This document shows, piece by piece, positions 39,050 to 48,750 of a stretch of 64,000 nucleotides of DNA; the first letter of the stretch is position 1, and every line of letters begins with the position of its first letter. The notes under the pieces were generated by a model, which was not told where the DNA came from, made no database searches, and saw only the letters and a program-made list of their open reading frames with translations. The position numbers and the translations under genes are program-made. Location: the NCBI GenBank assembly GCA_947579605.1, contig OX388318.1, positions 23,980,098 through 24,044,097 of the forward strand, in the 5' to 3' direction. Origin of the DNA: Athripsodes cinereus. Lineage: Eukaryota; Arthropoda; Insecta; Trichoptera; Leptoceridae.

Positions 39050-39190
39050 TTATAGTCAAAATTACCACGCTACCACAAATAAAATTGAGGAAGACAGCAG
39101 ACCAGCCACATGCAAGCTGTCCTCTCCATTTCAACAAAAACTTAAGACATTCCGGATGGATGGCAAACCTTATCTCTTAATTGGGGGACC
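39050..39190 (-). repeat. SINE-2 fragment
   Basis: Minus-strand SINE-2 words: AAGGTTTGCCATCCATCCGG, GACAGCTTGCATGTGGCTGG. The 3' terminal block is decayed. Confidence 0.55.
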
Positions 39191-39744
39191 TCCCGGAGCT
39201 TTCGGGTTCTGGAGTTTCTCTTGAATTATTAAATATATTTATTGATTTTGTAAAAGCAGTGCGCCATATGAACGCTCCTAAAGAAGAACCGCCGATATTT
39301 AATAGTTTGATAGCAATTTCTTCCAACCATTTTACAGAAGATTAGTGAATATGTTTGTAAGTAAGTAAGTGATGTTTTTAAAAGATTAGTCGAGTGCTTT
39401 TAACTCTACATAAATAATATAAAATAATATTAATAAATAATATTAGACGGTGGATTTTCTTTTATTTTTTAACATAAATAATATAAAATAATAATTTTAA
39501 TAATAATAATATACACCACACTTTAATGCAGGTGCAGCTGATAATCTCCTGAATTTAATATAAAGACAATCTTTATAATCAAAAATGTCTTTTATGTTAT
39601 TAATAAAGAGTTGAAATAAAAAGCAGAAATGAATATCAAAAACTTATTGAATATTTCACATATCTCAACATTTTTATTACATTGAATCAGATGTAATCAA
39701 CAAACCTTATTTTTTTATTATTATAAACAAAATACACTAATTAA
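39191..39744. other. No feature recognised
   Basis: AT-rich, with several AATAATAT runs. Confidence 0.3.
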
Positions 39745-40025
39745 TAACAAACATCCCGTGGAGCACCCGGTAAAGAATTGGTCTCCCACTCTTCTGCGTA
39801 AGTTTTCGAGTGTCCTGTAAAAGGCAGGTGTTCGAAAAAATAAGACATTTTACATCTTAAATTCAGCGTTGAGGTTTGCCACCCATCCTGAATGTCTTGA
39901 TTTTATACTGGCACAAAGAGGACAGTTTGCATGTTTCTTACATGCAGCTGATCTGCTGGCTACCCCATTTGTGGGATATGCCGTGATGGTATAGTAGTAG
40001 TAGTAGTAGTAGTAGTAGTAATAAC
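39745..40025 (+). repeat. SINE-2, best full-length copy
   Basis: It reads CCCGTGGAGCACCCGGTAAA, TTTTCGAGTGTCCTGTAAAA, GACATTTTACATCTTAAATT, TTTGCCACCCATCCTGAATG, GCAGCTGATCTGCTGGCTAC, CCCATTTGTGGGATATGCCG and TGATGGTATAG followed by an uninterrupted TAG repeat (39992-40020). No tRNA A/B boxes are obvious, so the 5' head is of unknown origin. The last 45 bp match the LINE-A 3' end. Confidence 0.85.
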
Positions 40026-40029
40026 AAAC

Positions 40030-40145
40030 ATAAAATATTCCGTGAAGCACCCAGAAAATAATTGGTCTCTCACTTTTTTCCGTAAGTTTTAGATTGTCCT
40101 GTAAATATAGTTTAAAATTCAGCGATGAGGTATGCCACCTATAAA
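40030..40145 (+). repeat. SINE-2 5' fragment
   Basis: TTCCGTGAAGCACCCAG, AATTGGTCTCTCACTTTTTT, TTCAGCGATGAGGTATGCCA; truncated at the 3' side. Confidence 0.6.
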
Positions 40146-40194
40146 CTGGAAATTCATTTACGAAATTGGTTATGCGACTAATATAATTTTATTA

Positions 40195-40375
40195 ATCAAT
40201 GTCATTCGACCCTAGAAGAAGCAGGCGAGGGCAGGTGTCGAACTTGTGTGTTGTAAGGCTTGGTTTGAAGTGCACAGAGGTCCTGGAAGCAGTGGTGGAC
40301 AGGGATCTCTGGAGGATGTACCTAGGCGCAATGGGCCCCCGACCCAACTGAGATAAGGGGAAGAAGGTAAGTAAG
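40195..40375 (+). pseudogene. LINE-H C-terminal remnant
   Basis: Encodes EVLEAVVDRDLWRMYLGAMG, PRPN and a stop, then AAGGGGAAGAAGGTAAGTAA. It is related to 34150-34372. The GAAG/TAAG repeats at the end look like a short LINE tail. Confidence 0.5.
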
Positions 40376-40799
40376 TGTCATAAGAGCATGGGTTCAAAAA
40401 ATACATTAATATCTCTCTCCAGTCTTTTTTTGTAGATGCATTTATAAAAGTACGTTACTATTGATACTAAATATATGGATAATCTATACATTAGAAATGA
40501 GCCTTTGTTCAACAATCGCCATTGCTAATTGTTCATAGTACATTCATATAGGTACGGAATATATTTTGTGTTGCAGACTTGAAGGACATTCACTGTTTTT
40601 TTTATTGTAAGGCTATTTCTATTGCCTTTAAAGGTATATTGATGTGCAATACTTTAGTATGAGTAGAAAAGAGAAAATTAGCATCTTTATGTTATGGAGT
40701 GAGACAGTATATATTATTAATTTTTTGACATGTTTTACAGAGAAAAAATTACTGCGTTATCAGTCTATTACGCTAATGACTTCAAAGCTATAGATAAAT
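40376..40799. other. No feature recognised
   Basis: Bases 40426-40600 resemble 10960-11150 (TAGATGCATTTATAAAAGT, GGACATTCACTGTTTTTT), so an unnamed dispersed repeat is present on the plus strand in both places. Confidence 0.35.
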
Positions 40800-40900
40800 A
40801 TTCCAGGTGCCGGCAGACTCCACTTTTACGACACAAACTTTTAGCTTACTGTGATAGGTGTAAGTAAGGTTGTATTTGGGTTTTATAACAAAATTTCAAC
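40800..40900 (+). repeat. SINE-1 3' fragment
   Basis: TTCCAGGTGCCGGCAGACTC, CGACACAAACTTTTAGCTTA, GGTTGTATTTGGGTTTTATA. The tRNA-like head is missing. Confidence 0.65.
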
Positions 40901-41904
40901 GATTCGGAGTACACTGTGAGGAGATGTGCTGTGAGCAGGTTTATTCGAGGGTACATGCTTTCCGTTGAGAATCCCCTGTAGTTACTATTGTCATTTTATT
41001 GTATTCGTTGTCACTTATGTGTTGATTGTGTTTGTTTCAAGTGTGTTTTTGTAAGTTATTGTACTTTAAAGGCTATAGACCATTAAAGGTCACGTGGTCT
41101 TGTCTATGGATTTGCTTTTGCTTGGGGGGCAAACAGTCAGATTGCGCAAATCATCCTTGTAGGATGTTATGCCATAAGAGAAAAAAAAGAAAGTCAGACG
41201 ACAAAATAATAACAAAATCGACACTGACAGTTTTTTTGATTATTAGGTATTCTTTAGGCGTTCCACCTAATATTACACCGTAATCGTCTGTTGTGTTGGG
41301 ATGCCTGATGCCCCTCAATGATTTTTCTGTGACGTCATCCTTTAATAGTCTATTCAGCCGTATATTATGTTAATAAATAAATAAATAAATATATTTTTTT
41401 ATTTATAATGTAACATTTTTCTAAATAAAAACACTGGTGTCCTTAATATTTTCACTTTTTTTATAAACAAATAAATTCCATATAAACTATCCAACATTTA
41501 TTGAAGATTACCGGTAAGGTTTTAAAGAAGAAAAAAAATTTACATGTTCACCAAAATGGCATTACCTACGCTTAACACAATTTCTGTAATTTTTGATAAA
41601 AATTAAATAACATTTATAGTTTATAAGGTTTCGGTCCTCGAATTTATAGCAACTGCTCAAAGTGGTTGACTCAAAGAATTCCTGTGCAATTGACAACTTT
41701 CCGAGCCATGAACCCTGGGCCCTTAAACACGTTACAAACAAAACATAAAATATCCATTTTATTACTAAAGTTTTCAACATACATTATTTTTACTTTTTCA
41801 CTTTTTATTCTGTTTGCACGTAGGCATGTTATGTACAGTGGTATTGCATTTTATATAAAAACTAGCAATGATAACCGATGATACTCGGTGTCTTTGCTTA
41901 AAAT
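40901..41904. other. Mostly unassigned; possible LINE 3' UTR
   Basis: Around 41370-41395 a TTAATAAATAAATAAATAAA tail could end a 3'-only LINE insertion. The Cys-rich ORF at 41026-41283 has no family signature. Confidence 0.3.
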
Positions 41905-42150
41905 ATACACTCTCTGCTAGCCGTCTTCTCTCCACTGCTGGATATGGGCCTCTTTAATACTTTTCCACGCTTTTCGATCTCGAGCAACACAACACCACTG
42001 TTTCCTAATCATCTGGACAATACCGTCAGACCCATCTTTTTTGGGGTCTACACTTATTTTATCCTCCCACGGCCTGAATTCAAGAATTCTGGAAGTCCAT
42101 CTGCCGTCCTCTCACCTTATCACATGACCAGTCAATTATCATTTCAGCTT
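41905..42150 (-). pseudogene. LINE-F C-terminal fragment
   Basis: The minus strand, with frameshifts, encodes DGSDGIVQMIRKQWCCVARD, RKAWKSIKEAHIQQWREDG and a stop. The W-x2-(V/A)ARDR-x2-W-x-(S/R)(I/L)-x-EA(Y/H)-x-QQW box is a frequent LINE C-terminus of the RTE-like group. Upstream only short matches remain. Confidence 0.65.
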
Positions 42151-42234
42151 GGAGACTTTATCAAAAATGTCGACAAAATATGCACATTTTCTCACAAATT
42201 GATAGTCAAATTAGGGTGAACTCTACACGACGTA
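42151..42234. other. Spacer
   Basis: Short unassigned sequence between two inverted LINE fragments. Confidence 0.3.
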
Positions 42235-42520
42235 TTAATACGCAACATTTTTGTCGCATCCACTCATTCTTCTAATATCCTCATTTCTTACTCTATCACG
42301 CAATGTTTTACCTACCATTCTTCTCAGTGATTGCATCTTCACTGCATTTATTCCATTATCGTTCTTCTTCAACCAAGTCCAAGTTTCGCATGTATACATA
42401 AGTGTCGGTACCAGAATGGTATTGTGCACTAGCATTTTAGCCATGTTTGACACATTACTATTGCTAACAATGGATCGAAGTGCACCATTCACTCTAGCAC
42501 CGGCCACTTTTCTTCTTTCG
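42235..42520 (-). pseudogene. LINE-A middle fragment
   Basis: The frame 42235-42507 encodes AGARVNGALRSIVSNSNVSN, MAKMLVHNTILVPTLMYTCE, TWTWLKK, SLRRMVGKTLRDRVRNEDIR. It ends in KNVAY where other copies read KSVVDRM. The RWFGHVE half and the 3' terminal block are missing, so this copy lacks its 3' end, which is unusual. Confidence 0.75.
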
Positions 42521-43465
42521 ATGTAGATACTGACAATACTTAAGTATGTTTATAACATTTCCTAATATAAATTATAGGTATATTTTTTATGGCACAGAGA
42601 GGATATTCTATGATTCAGTCGAAAATAAGATTATTATAAAAATCGGACATATCAACTTTTACCAAAATTATTACTACAGAAATTATTATTCTATACGTAA
42701 AAGTAGGATCGAATATCAGGTCGCCCAAGGCCCACATGACTTAGTAGATATTCAGAATGAATAGCATACATCACCGCTGAATTAAAGGTCTTAATTCACT
42801 CGATATTTTACGTAGGTAGATTAGCCTGCCTTTTTCAGTTAGACACTCGAAAAGTCATATAAAATAATATTTTTTCTTTTCCAAGGGCCCCACATATCAC
42901 AATTCCTGATTATAATAGATACTTTGATGGCCCAGAGTTGATATTTGTGATTTACAGTGCCTCTCAACCCCCGATCTGCGGAAGGAATATCAATGGCTGT
43001 CGTTTATTGTCGTGTCCTCCTTTTCGATATTAATTAAACCAAGTACCTATCTACTCGTTAAGCAAATTTTTGAAATATTCCTTAAGTCTTGAAGAAAATG
43101 TAGCATGTCAAATTGTTATACCTTTTCGAAAATCTGGCGACGGTGGGTAGAAATTTAATATGTTAGGGAAATTATCAAATATTGTCAATCTGAGACCAAA
43201 AACAAATTCACGTTGTAAACAATCAACGTAAAATTATAAACATCGACCATCGATACTGTATAAAGCTCTCATGTGTGAGTTCCGCTTTACCTACAAGAGA
43301 TAGCACTCGTCCGAGGACTTGACAGTGAATTAGTACCTATTTGTACATAGACCATAATAGTATCTTCATAATATATCGACTGTCCAGTTCTAGAACTCAA
43401 CAAGTAGATTTTTTAAAGTTGATATTTTTAACCGACGGTTCTTGGTGGTATTTCATGTTGAATTA
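42521..43465. other. Unassigned; includes a dispersed-repeat fragment
   Basis: Bases 43415-43460 (AAAGTTGATATTTTTAACCG, ACGGTTCTTGGTGGTATTTC) match 8003-8045 and, in part, 2115-2140 and 45700-45725. The rest shows nothing recognisable. Confidence 0.35.
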
Positions 43466-43619
43466 ATTATAAATAAAACACTTCTCTAGTATATCCACTG
43501 TGACTTTTTATTGGACGTGAGCCGGCTTTTACGCTAGCCTGATGATGAGAGCGGAAGCTCTTGAAAGCCGGCTCGCGTCCAATAAAAGGTCACAGTGGAG
43601 AAGTGGTTTATTTATAATA
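43466..43619. repeat. Palindromic MITE of the 1919 family
   Basis: The arms ATTATAAATAAAACACTTCT and CCACTGTGACTTTTTATTGG..GAGCCGGCTTT are mirrored by AAAGCCGGCTCGCGTCCAAT, AAAAGGTCACAGTGG and a TTATTTATAAT end. The loop is CTAGCCTGATGATGAGAGCG and GAAGCTCTTG. The arms differ in sequence from those at 1919, while the loop is nearly identical. Confidence 0.75.
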
Positions 43620-43659
43620 AACTTAGATTTTTTTTATATTGTGTGTGTTATTAAAAATA

Positions 43660-44165
43660 ATAACTTACACAATTTACCACACTCTTTCAAATTCACAAAC
43701 AAATTACTAAAAAAAATACACGGTTCTAATATTAAATATCTATTTATGTCAAAAAATGGACTTATTTAAAATTCCACAAATAAATATTTCGAATTGTTTA
43801 ACTATTGAATGGAACATTCCAGATGCCGGCTAACTCCCCTTTCACGACACAAGCTATAAGCTTTCTGTGAGAAGTGTATAAGGTTGTATTAGGGTGTGTA
43901 ACAAAACCCAGATATATCTTTTTTTTTTAATAGACAACCCATGTCTTTAATAGAGCCATTATTATGAAGTATATTTCAATTTCTGTTGTGTTTTTAAAGC
44001 ATAATATAAATATATATGTAGGTACACCAAAATTACAAAAACGGCGATTTCTCGATTATACGTAAGACATTTCTACTTGTTGACTTATGGAACTAAAGAG
44101 TCAATATGTAGTTACGTTTTATATAAGTACACCAATTACCATACGGAAATCTCGTTGTAAACGAT
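43660..44165 (+). repeat. Repeat R5, copy 1 (empty site for the hAT at 55502)
   Basis: Matches 55345-56300: CCACAAATAAATATTTCGAA, TTGTTTAACTATTGAATGGA, then after a SINE-1 insertion CATAATATAAATATATATG, AAAATTACAAAAACGGCGAT and CACCAATTACCATACGGAAA. No coding frame. Confidence 0.65.
43814..43935 (+). repeat. SINE-1 3' fragment inside R5
   Basis: TTCCAGATGCCGGCTAACTC, CCCTTTCACGACACAAGC, GTATAAGGTTGTATTAGGGT and a CCCAGATATATCTTTTTTTT end. Confidence 0.7.
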
Positions 44166-44420
44166 TAGATGCAAATAATTAGGTGGTTCTTAGTAGTGAT
44201 GCATGAAAAAAATCTCTATTTAAACGATTTATTTTTGTTATACAAAACCAATATCATTCATTGCAGACTAAATCCACTAGAAATCTAATATATTATTTGA
44301 TCTCCTATTAATCGCAATTTCTCATTTTTTCATGTTATTTACTTATTTTAAAGTGACCATAAAATTCATTCATTTGACATATACCTACCTGTAATAAAAT
44401 ATGTTATTGACATACTCGTA
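44166..44420. other. No feature recognised
   Basis: AT-rich sequence with no identifiable content. Confidence 0.3.
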
Positions 44421-44750
44421 TACTGCCTTGCTAAGTAAAAACACAGTAATTACCAAACACATATGGGTCAGAATCGCAGACCAAGTTTAAAACTAATTTT
44501 TAGTGTGTATTTTTTCAAGTATCAAAAAACAAACTTTCCACAGTCGTCACAAATATCTATTATAAATTAGCTCATTAAAAGGAAGCATGTTTCAAAAATT
44601 ATTGAATATCTTATAATTATATATGTGACGACTGTGGTATGTTTTTTTAATACTTGAAAAAATACACACAAAAGGTAGTTTTAAACTTGGTCTGCGATTC
44701 TGACACATATGTGTTTGGTAATTACTGTGTTTTTACTTAGCAGGGCAGTA
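44421..44750. mobile_element. Fold-back element with long inverted repeats, TA-flanked
   Basis: The left end TACTGCCTTGCTAAGTAAAA and the inverse of the right end TACTGCCCTGCTAAGTAAAA extend into arms of about 130 bp (ACACAGTAATTACCAAACAC, GAATCGCAGACCAAGTTTAA, CACAGTCGTCACA). The arms are over 90 percent identical by eye and enclose a spacer of about 70 bp. TA lies outside each end. This suits a Tc1/mariner-type MITE but is not decisive. Confidence 0.75.
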
Positions 44751-44752
44751 TA

Positions 44753-45215
44753 CCTCTAATGAAATTTGTTATTTATTTTCACTATTATTGTTATACCTAC
44801 CTACTGTTCCGATTTCTGTGTAATAGAGTTTTGTTGTGTCTATTGTATATATTTTTTAATGTTAGTTACTGCTGTGTACATTAAATATAATTGTCTCTTT
44901 ATAAAATGTTAAGCTTAATCAATTTTAGATTTCCTTCTCAGACAAGAACTTGCTTTCTTTATTACCTCCACAAAACCAATGATAACATTGCAGGCTCTAG
45001 AAATCTAATTATAGCATGTGTGACATTTATAACAAGAACTTTTCACAATGTGGATTGATTGAGACCACAGGTCATAAATTCAAAAAGCAAATTGGGAGTC
45101 TTATTTTCAGTTCTGGTGCTGTTCTAGGGGTGAATTGAGAGTAGGATTATTTGAGTTTCCACTTCATCGGTTATGATTTTAGTCGAAATATGTTTTTTTT
45201 AAATGCTCGTGATAA
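44753..45215. other. No feature recognised
   Basis: No coding or repeat signature that I can support. Confidence 0.3.
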
Positions 45216-45467
45216 ATATTCCTATTCCAATTCTATATACGATATTCCTATTCCAATCTTATATACGATATTCCTATTCCAATCCTATATACGATACTCC
45301 TATTCCAATCCTATATACGATATTCCTATTCCAATCCTATATACGATATTCCTATTCCCAATCCTATATACGATATTCCTATTCCAATCCCATATACGAT
45401 ATTCCTATTCCAATCCTATAAACGATATTCCTATTCCAATCCTATATACGATATTCCTATTCCTTTT
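45216..45467 (+). repeat. 26-bp minisatellite
   Basis: About ten units of ATATTCCTATTCCAATCC plus TATATACG, with one unit 25-27 bp long (an extra C at 45360). Single-base variants occur (TATATAC/CATATAC/TATAAAC). The two overlapping ORFs across it are artefacts of a 26-bp period cycling through all frames. Confidence 0.9.
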
Positions 45468-45470
45468 AAG

Positions 45471-45630
45471 ACGAGTTCGTCGGTAGCCTAGAGGTAGAGT
45501 CTAACCATGGGTCGATCCCAGGTGCTGGCAAACTCCCCTTTCACGACACAAGCTTTTGGCTTACTGTGAAAGGTGGATAAGGTTATATTTGGGTTTATAA
45601 CAAAACCCAGATATATATATTTTTTTAAAT
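45471..45630 (+). repeat. SINE-1, near full length
   Basis: GAGTTCGTCGGTAGCCTAGA (A box TAGCCTAGAGG), GGTCGATCCCAGG (B box), CTGGCAAACTCCCCTTTCAC, GACACAAGCTTTTGGCTTAC, then GGTTATATTTGGGTTTATAA and an AT tail. It follows the minisatellite directly. Confidence 0.8.
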
Positions 45631-46317
45631 ATAAGTATATATAGTCCCGTGGAAGCACTATTTAAATGTGTTCTGTTTTTTTCTAATTTAACATCAACTT
45701 TCACCTAGTACCTAAGTACCGTCGGTCGACAATAATGTCTACTTCAAAATATTTATTTATATGCACATCACGTATATTAGGAACCGTGTAAAATTAAGGA
45801 TAACAGTAATTTCATCTCACATACAGTAAAATAATTTAACAAAAATAATAATAATAATGATATGAAACAGCCATAATCATAGTTACAAAGTAATCCCTAG
45901 TTTCTCACGATGTTTGTATATTTACATACTGTTGAAATGTATGTAACTGCAACATTGTAATGATGGCTTTGTAATAGGGAGACAAGCATTACAAAATAGT
46001 ATACGAGGGCAGGTCAGTAAATCCGCATCCTCTTGTAATTTATTATTACTTACGACTTCCTTCTATAAATTATATTTATATTTATAATCGTTAAAGCTTT
46101 TCCAGCGTCTGTTTTATCAAATGTTGATTTTTATTTTATTTTAATTTCTTTATTCTTTATGGATCATACAGTTATAACAATAAATATAACAATTAATTAC
46201 AAGAAAGGGAGTAATAATGTTATCTTGCTGTAAAAATTATTGTTTTTGAAAAAGACACGGACTAATGGATATATCCTCGATCATTATATATGTAACTGTA
46301 TGTAACTAGCGTGTCCG
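45631..46317. other. Mostly unassigned
   Basis: A dispersed-repeat fragment at 45700-45725 (GTACCGTCGGTCGAC). ATACGAGGGCAGGTCAGTAA at about 46001 resembles the start of a mariner-type terminal repeat but no partner end is visible. Confidence 0.3.
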
Positions 46318-46940
46318 GTATGGCAGAAGTCTGCCCACTCCAAACAGGTGGATGTAGCAGTCAACGAGATGGCACGGATTACATCAGGATGCCTAAAACC
46401 AACACCGATAGAAAAACTATACCCGATTATTGGAACCGCCCCACCCTATATTCGGCGACGAACAGCTGCAGATGCAGAAAGGTATAAACAAACTCATGAC
46501 AACAGGCACCCTCTTTATCACCACCAGCCAGTGGTGTCCCGACTGATCTCCAGAAACAGCTTTCTTAAGAGCACTCTTCCTGTTGAGTCCTCACAACAAC
46601 GAAGAGAAGAACTCTGGAGAGGGGACCCTGGAGTGACATTGTGGATGGACCCACATGAAGGTATCCGAGTGGGCGAACATCTGCCATACTCTTTGTGGAA
46701 AACCCTGAATAGACTAAGGGTTGGTGTCACAAGGTGCAAGAAAAACCTTCAGAAATGGGGATACCTATCTGCAGAGGACGACATACAATGTGAATGTGGC
46801 GCAGTTCAGGATGATAGCCACTTACTAATATGCCCACTGATGGGGGACGGCTGTAGTCCTGAAGACCTTATCATAGCTAACGACAAGGCGATGAATGTCG
46901 CCGCTTATTGGAGTGGGAAGATTTAAAAAAGACCGGACAC
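46318..46940 (+). pseudogene. LINE-Z C-terminal region
   Basis: From 46318 the frame is open to 46926; the ATG at 46348 is internal. It encodes PVWQKSAHSKQVDVAVNEMA, RITSGCLKPTPIEKLYPIIG, TAPPYIRRRTAADAERYKQ, HPLYHHQP, GVTLWMDPHEGIRVGEHLPY, SLWKTLNRLRVGVTRC and the zinc-knuckle-like CECGAVQDDSHLLIC, ending AAYWSGKI. About 200 codons are intact, the longest uninterrupted LINE tail here after the RTE. The same family supplied the fragment at 23647-23945. The endonuclease and reverse transcriptase are absent. Confidence 0.8.
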
Positions 46941-47089
46941 GTAAAGTAAAGTAAGTATATATGTAACTAATAAGAGTGATATATTGAAAGTCAGATTTAC
47001 TTGTATGAAGTATTTACTGACTCTAGGACATCACGGGTGTGCATTTTAACAAAGTGTCTGCCTTAGGCAATAAGAACATTTATAAGGAT
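46941..47089. other. Spacer
   Basis: Unassigned. Confidence 0.3.
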
Positions 47090-47345
47090 ATATTATAGTA
47101 TCGTGGAGTTCCCGGTATAGGATAAGTCTCCCACCCTTTTCTGTAATTTTTCGCGTGTCGTGTAAATGGCAAGCTTATGAAAAACATTCCTATATGATAT
47201 TAAAAATCTACGATTCCACGATGACGCATGCCAACAAATTTTATCGGCAAGAAGAAGACAGCCTGCTTTTATGCTATTTCATGCGATAAGCCTACTACTG
47301 GCTACCTTAATTATGGGAGAAAATATGTATGGTAATTCGTAATAA
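47090..47345 (+). repeat. SINE-2, decayed near-full-length copy
   Basis: TATCGTGGAGTTCCCGGTAT, TTTTTCGCGTGTCGTGTAAA, GACGCATGCCAAC, GAAGACAGCCTGC and CTGGCTACCTTAATTATGGG, then ATGTATGGTA. Many substitutions. Confidence 0.6.
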
Positions 47346-47374
47346 ACCTAAAAACACCCTGATACCTTCATATT

Positions 47375-47850
47375 AAGCAATATGATGGCTGTGACCAAGA
47401 CCTATGTATGGAGTATCCTGATGTACGGCTGCGAGACATGGTGCCTATCTGAAAGAGATAAACGAAGACTAGAGGCGTTTGAGATGTGGACCTATAGAAG
47501 ACTATTAGGAATTTCCTGGAGAGACCACATCACAAACGAAGAAGTTCTACAAAGAATCGAAGGAGGAAGGCACCTGCTCAAGATTTTGTCAGAAAGGCGT
47601 GCAAGGTGGATCGGCCATGTAATACGACAAGAAGGCCTCTTGCATGCCGTAATGGAGGGTATGACCGAGGGGACAAACTCTAGGGGACGCCCACGCCGAG
47701 AGTACCTGGAGGACCTGCTGGTGGACATGCGCTGCTCATCATATGCAGAATTCAAAAGAACCGCACAAGACAGGGAGGAGTGGAGGAGAAGAATTAAAGA
47801 GATAATTGCTGCAAACCAATCCCAGGATTGAAACCAGAGAGAGAGAGAGA
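47375..47850 (+). pseudogene. LINE-C (RTE-like) C-terminal region
   Basis: The frame 47382-47831 encodes KTYVWSILMYGCETWCLSER, DKRRLEAFEMWTYRRLLGIS, WRDHITNEEVLQRIEGGRHL, SERRARWIGHVIRQEGLLHA, GRPRREYLEDLLVDMRCSSY and REEWRRRIKEIIAANQSQD. This is the thumb-to-C-terminus of an RTE-like LINE, with YGCETW, RR(L/M)LGI, (R/K)WIGHV and GRPR boxes in order. It ends in AACCAGAGAGAGAGAGAGAG. A second copy lies at 49160-49815. Confidence 0.85.
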
Positions 47851-47854
47851 GATG

Positions 47855-47947
47855 GCTGTGTCGACTTTTGGCCAGCGGGCTCTTGAAGCCCCTCACTATA
47901 GCGCTTTTGGTGTGAACAAAATTTTCTAAGTATTAGAATTTCGAATA
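47855..47947 (+). repeat. R1-like 3' UTR, 5' half of a split copy
   Basis: TTTGGCCAGCGGGCTCTTGA and CACTATAGCGCTTTTGGTGT resemble 13530-13585. It ends TAGAATTTCGAATA, the target sequence duplicated by the LINE-A insertion. Confidence 0.65.
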
Positions 47948-48424
47948 CTGGTGCACAATACCATTCTGGTACCAACACTTGTGTATGCAGGCGAAACTTG
48001 GACGTGGTTGAATAAAGACGGAAGTAAAATAAATGCTGTGGAGATACGTTCACTGAGAAGAATGGTTGGTAAAACGTTACGAGAAAGAGTGAAGAATGAG
48101 GATATCAGGAGAATGAGCGGACACAAGAAGAGTGTTGTGCATAAAATAAGTTACGATGGTTTGGACATATTGAGCTAATGCACGATGAAAGGATGACAAA
48201 GAGGATGTATCTATTTGAAAGAAAGGGTGTAAGGAAGTGCCGACGTCCCAGAACAACGTGACTTGAGCATGTGGATCAAATTCAAAAGCACGGCCGCGTA
48301 TTGAGTAAGAGAAACCGGCGTGCACAAGAAGTGTGTAAGGATAGATCTATATATGGCGTTCCGCTCTCTCTGTCTACCCCACCTGGGACACGACGTGAGG
48401 GTATAGTATAGTAGTAGTATAGTA
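47948..48424 (+). pseudogene. LINE-A inserted in an R1-like 3' UTR
   Basis: This 477-bp, 5'-truncated copy begins VHNTILVPTLVYAGETWTWL, then SLRRMVGKTLRERVKNEDIR and RMSGHKKSVV. After a deletion and frameshifts come KLRWFGHIE-like and GVRKCRRPRTT-like residues and CKDR. It ends CTGTCTACCCCACCTGGGAC, ACGACGTGAGGGTATAGTAT, AGTAG. TAGAATTTCGAATA is present on both sides (47934-47947 and 48425-48438), a clear 13-14 bp target duplication. Confidence 0.85.
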
Positions 48425-48498
48425 TAGAATTTCGAATAAATAGAAGTCCTTAGACTTCTGCGGTACCTATCCGGTTGGATGGTGAGTTTCCTTAAATG
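48425..48498 (+). repeat. R1-like 3' UTR, 3' half of a split copy
   Basis: After the duplicated TAGAATTTCGAATA it continues AATAGAAGTCCTTAGACTTC, TATCCGGTTGG and a CCTTAAATG end, matching 13605-13675. Confidence 0.7.
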
Positions 48499-48662
48499 CA
48501 GTGTTTCCCAACTTTCTTTATGTCATGCCCCACCGTAATCTTTTCAAAAATCATATGCCCCACCGGCTTCTTTTTTAAGTAAGCAATTGGTAAATTTTCG
48601 ATAATATGTGAAAGCGCGGTGTCCCACCTCTGAGGCGTGATGCCCCACCTTGGGAAACACTG
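48499..48662. mobile_element. Short hAT-like MITE
   Basis: The ends CAGTGTTTCCCAACTTTC and the inverse of CAGTGTTTCCCAAGGTGG are typical of Charlie/hAT-type termini. GCCCCACC is repeated three times inside. The 8-bp flanks (CTTAAATG and CTGAGTAT) do not match, so one flank has been lost or changed. Confidence 0.65.
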
Positions 48663-48671
48663 CTGAGTATG

Positions 48672-48750
48672 TGTCGTGAAGGTGAAGTAGAATCGAACCT
48701 GGGATCTTTCATTTGAAAGTTCGAGACTCTAACATCATGCTACCGATCAC
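48672..48750 (-). repeat. SINE-1 5' fragment
   Basis: In minus orientation GATCGGTAGCATGATGTTAG, AGTCTCGAAC and GGTTCGATTC: A and B boxes of SINE-1 with substitutions. Confidence 0.6.

Noticed and set aside
45151..45486. 111-codon ORF rich in Ile/Pro/Phe/Tyr
   Set aside because: It is a translation of the 26-bp minisatellite, which stays open in more than one frame because the unit lacks stops.
46001..46030. mariner-like terminal start ATACGAGGGCAGGTCAGTAA
   Set aside because: No matching inverted end or transposase nearby.
48491..48670. 8-bp duplication for the CAGTGTTTCCCAA element
   Set aside because: Flanks CTTAAATG and CTGAGTAT do not match; only the inverted ends support the hAT call.
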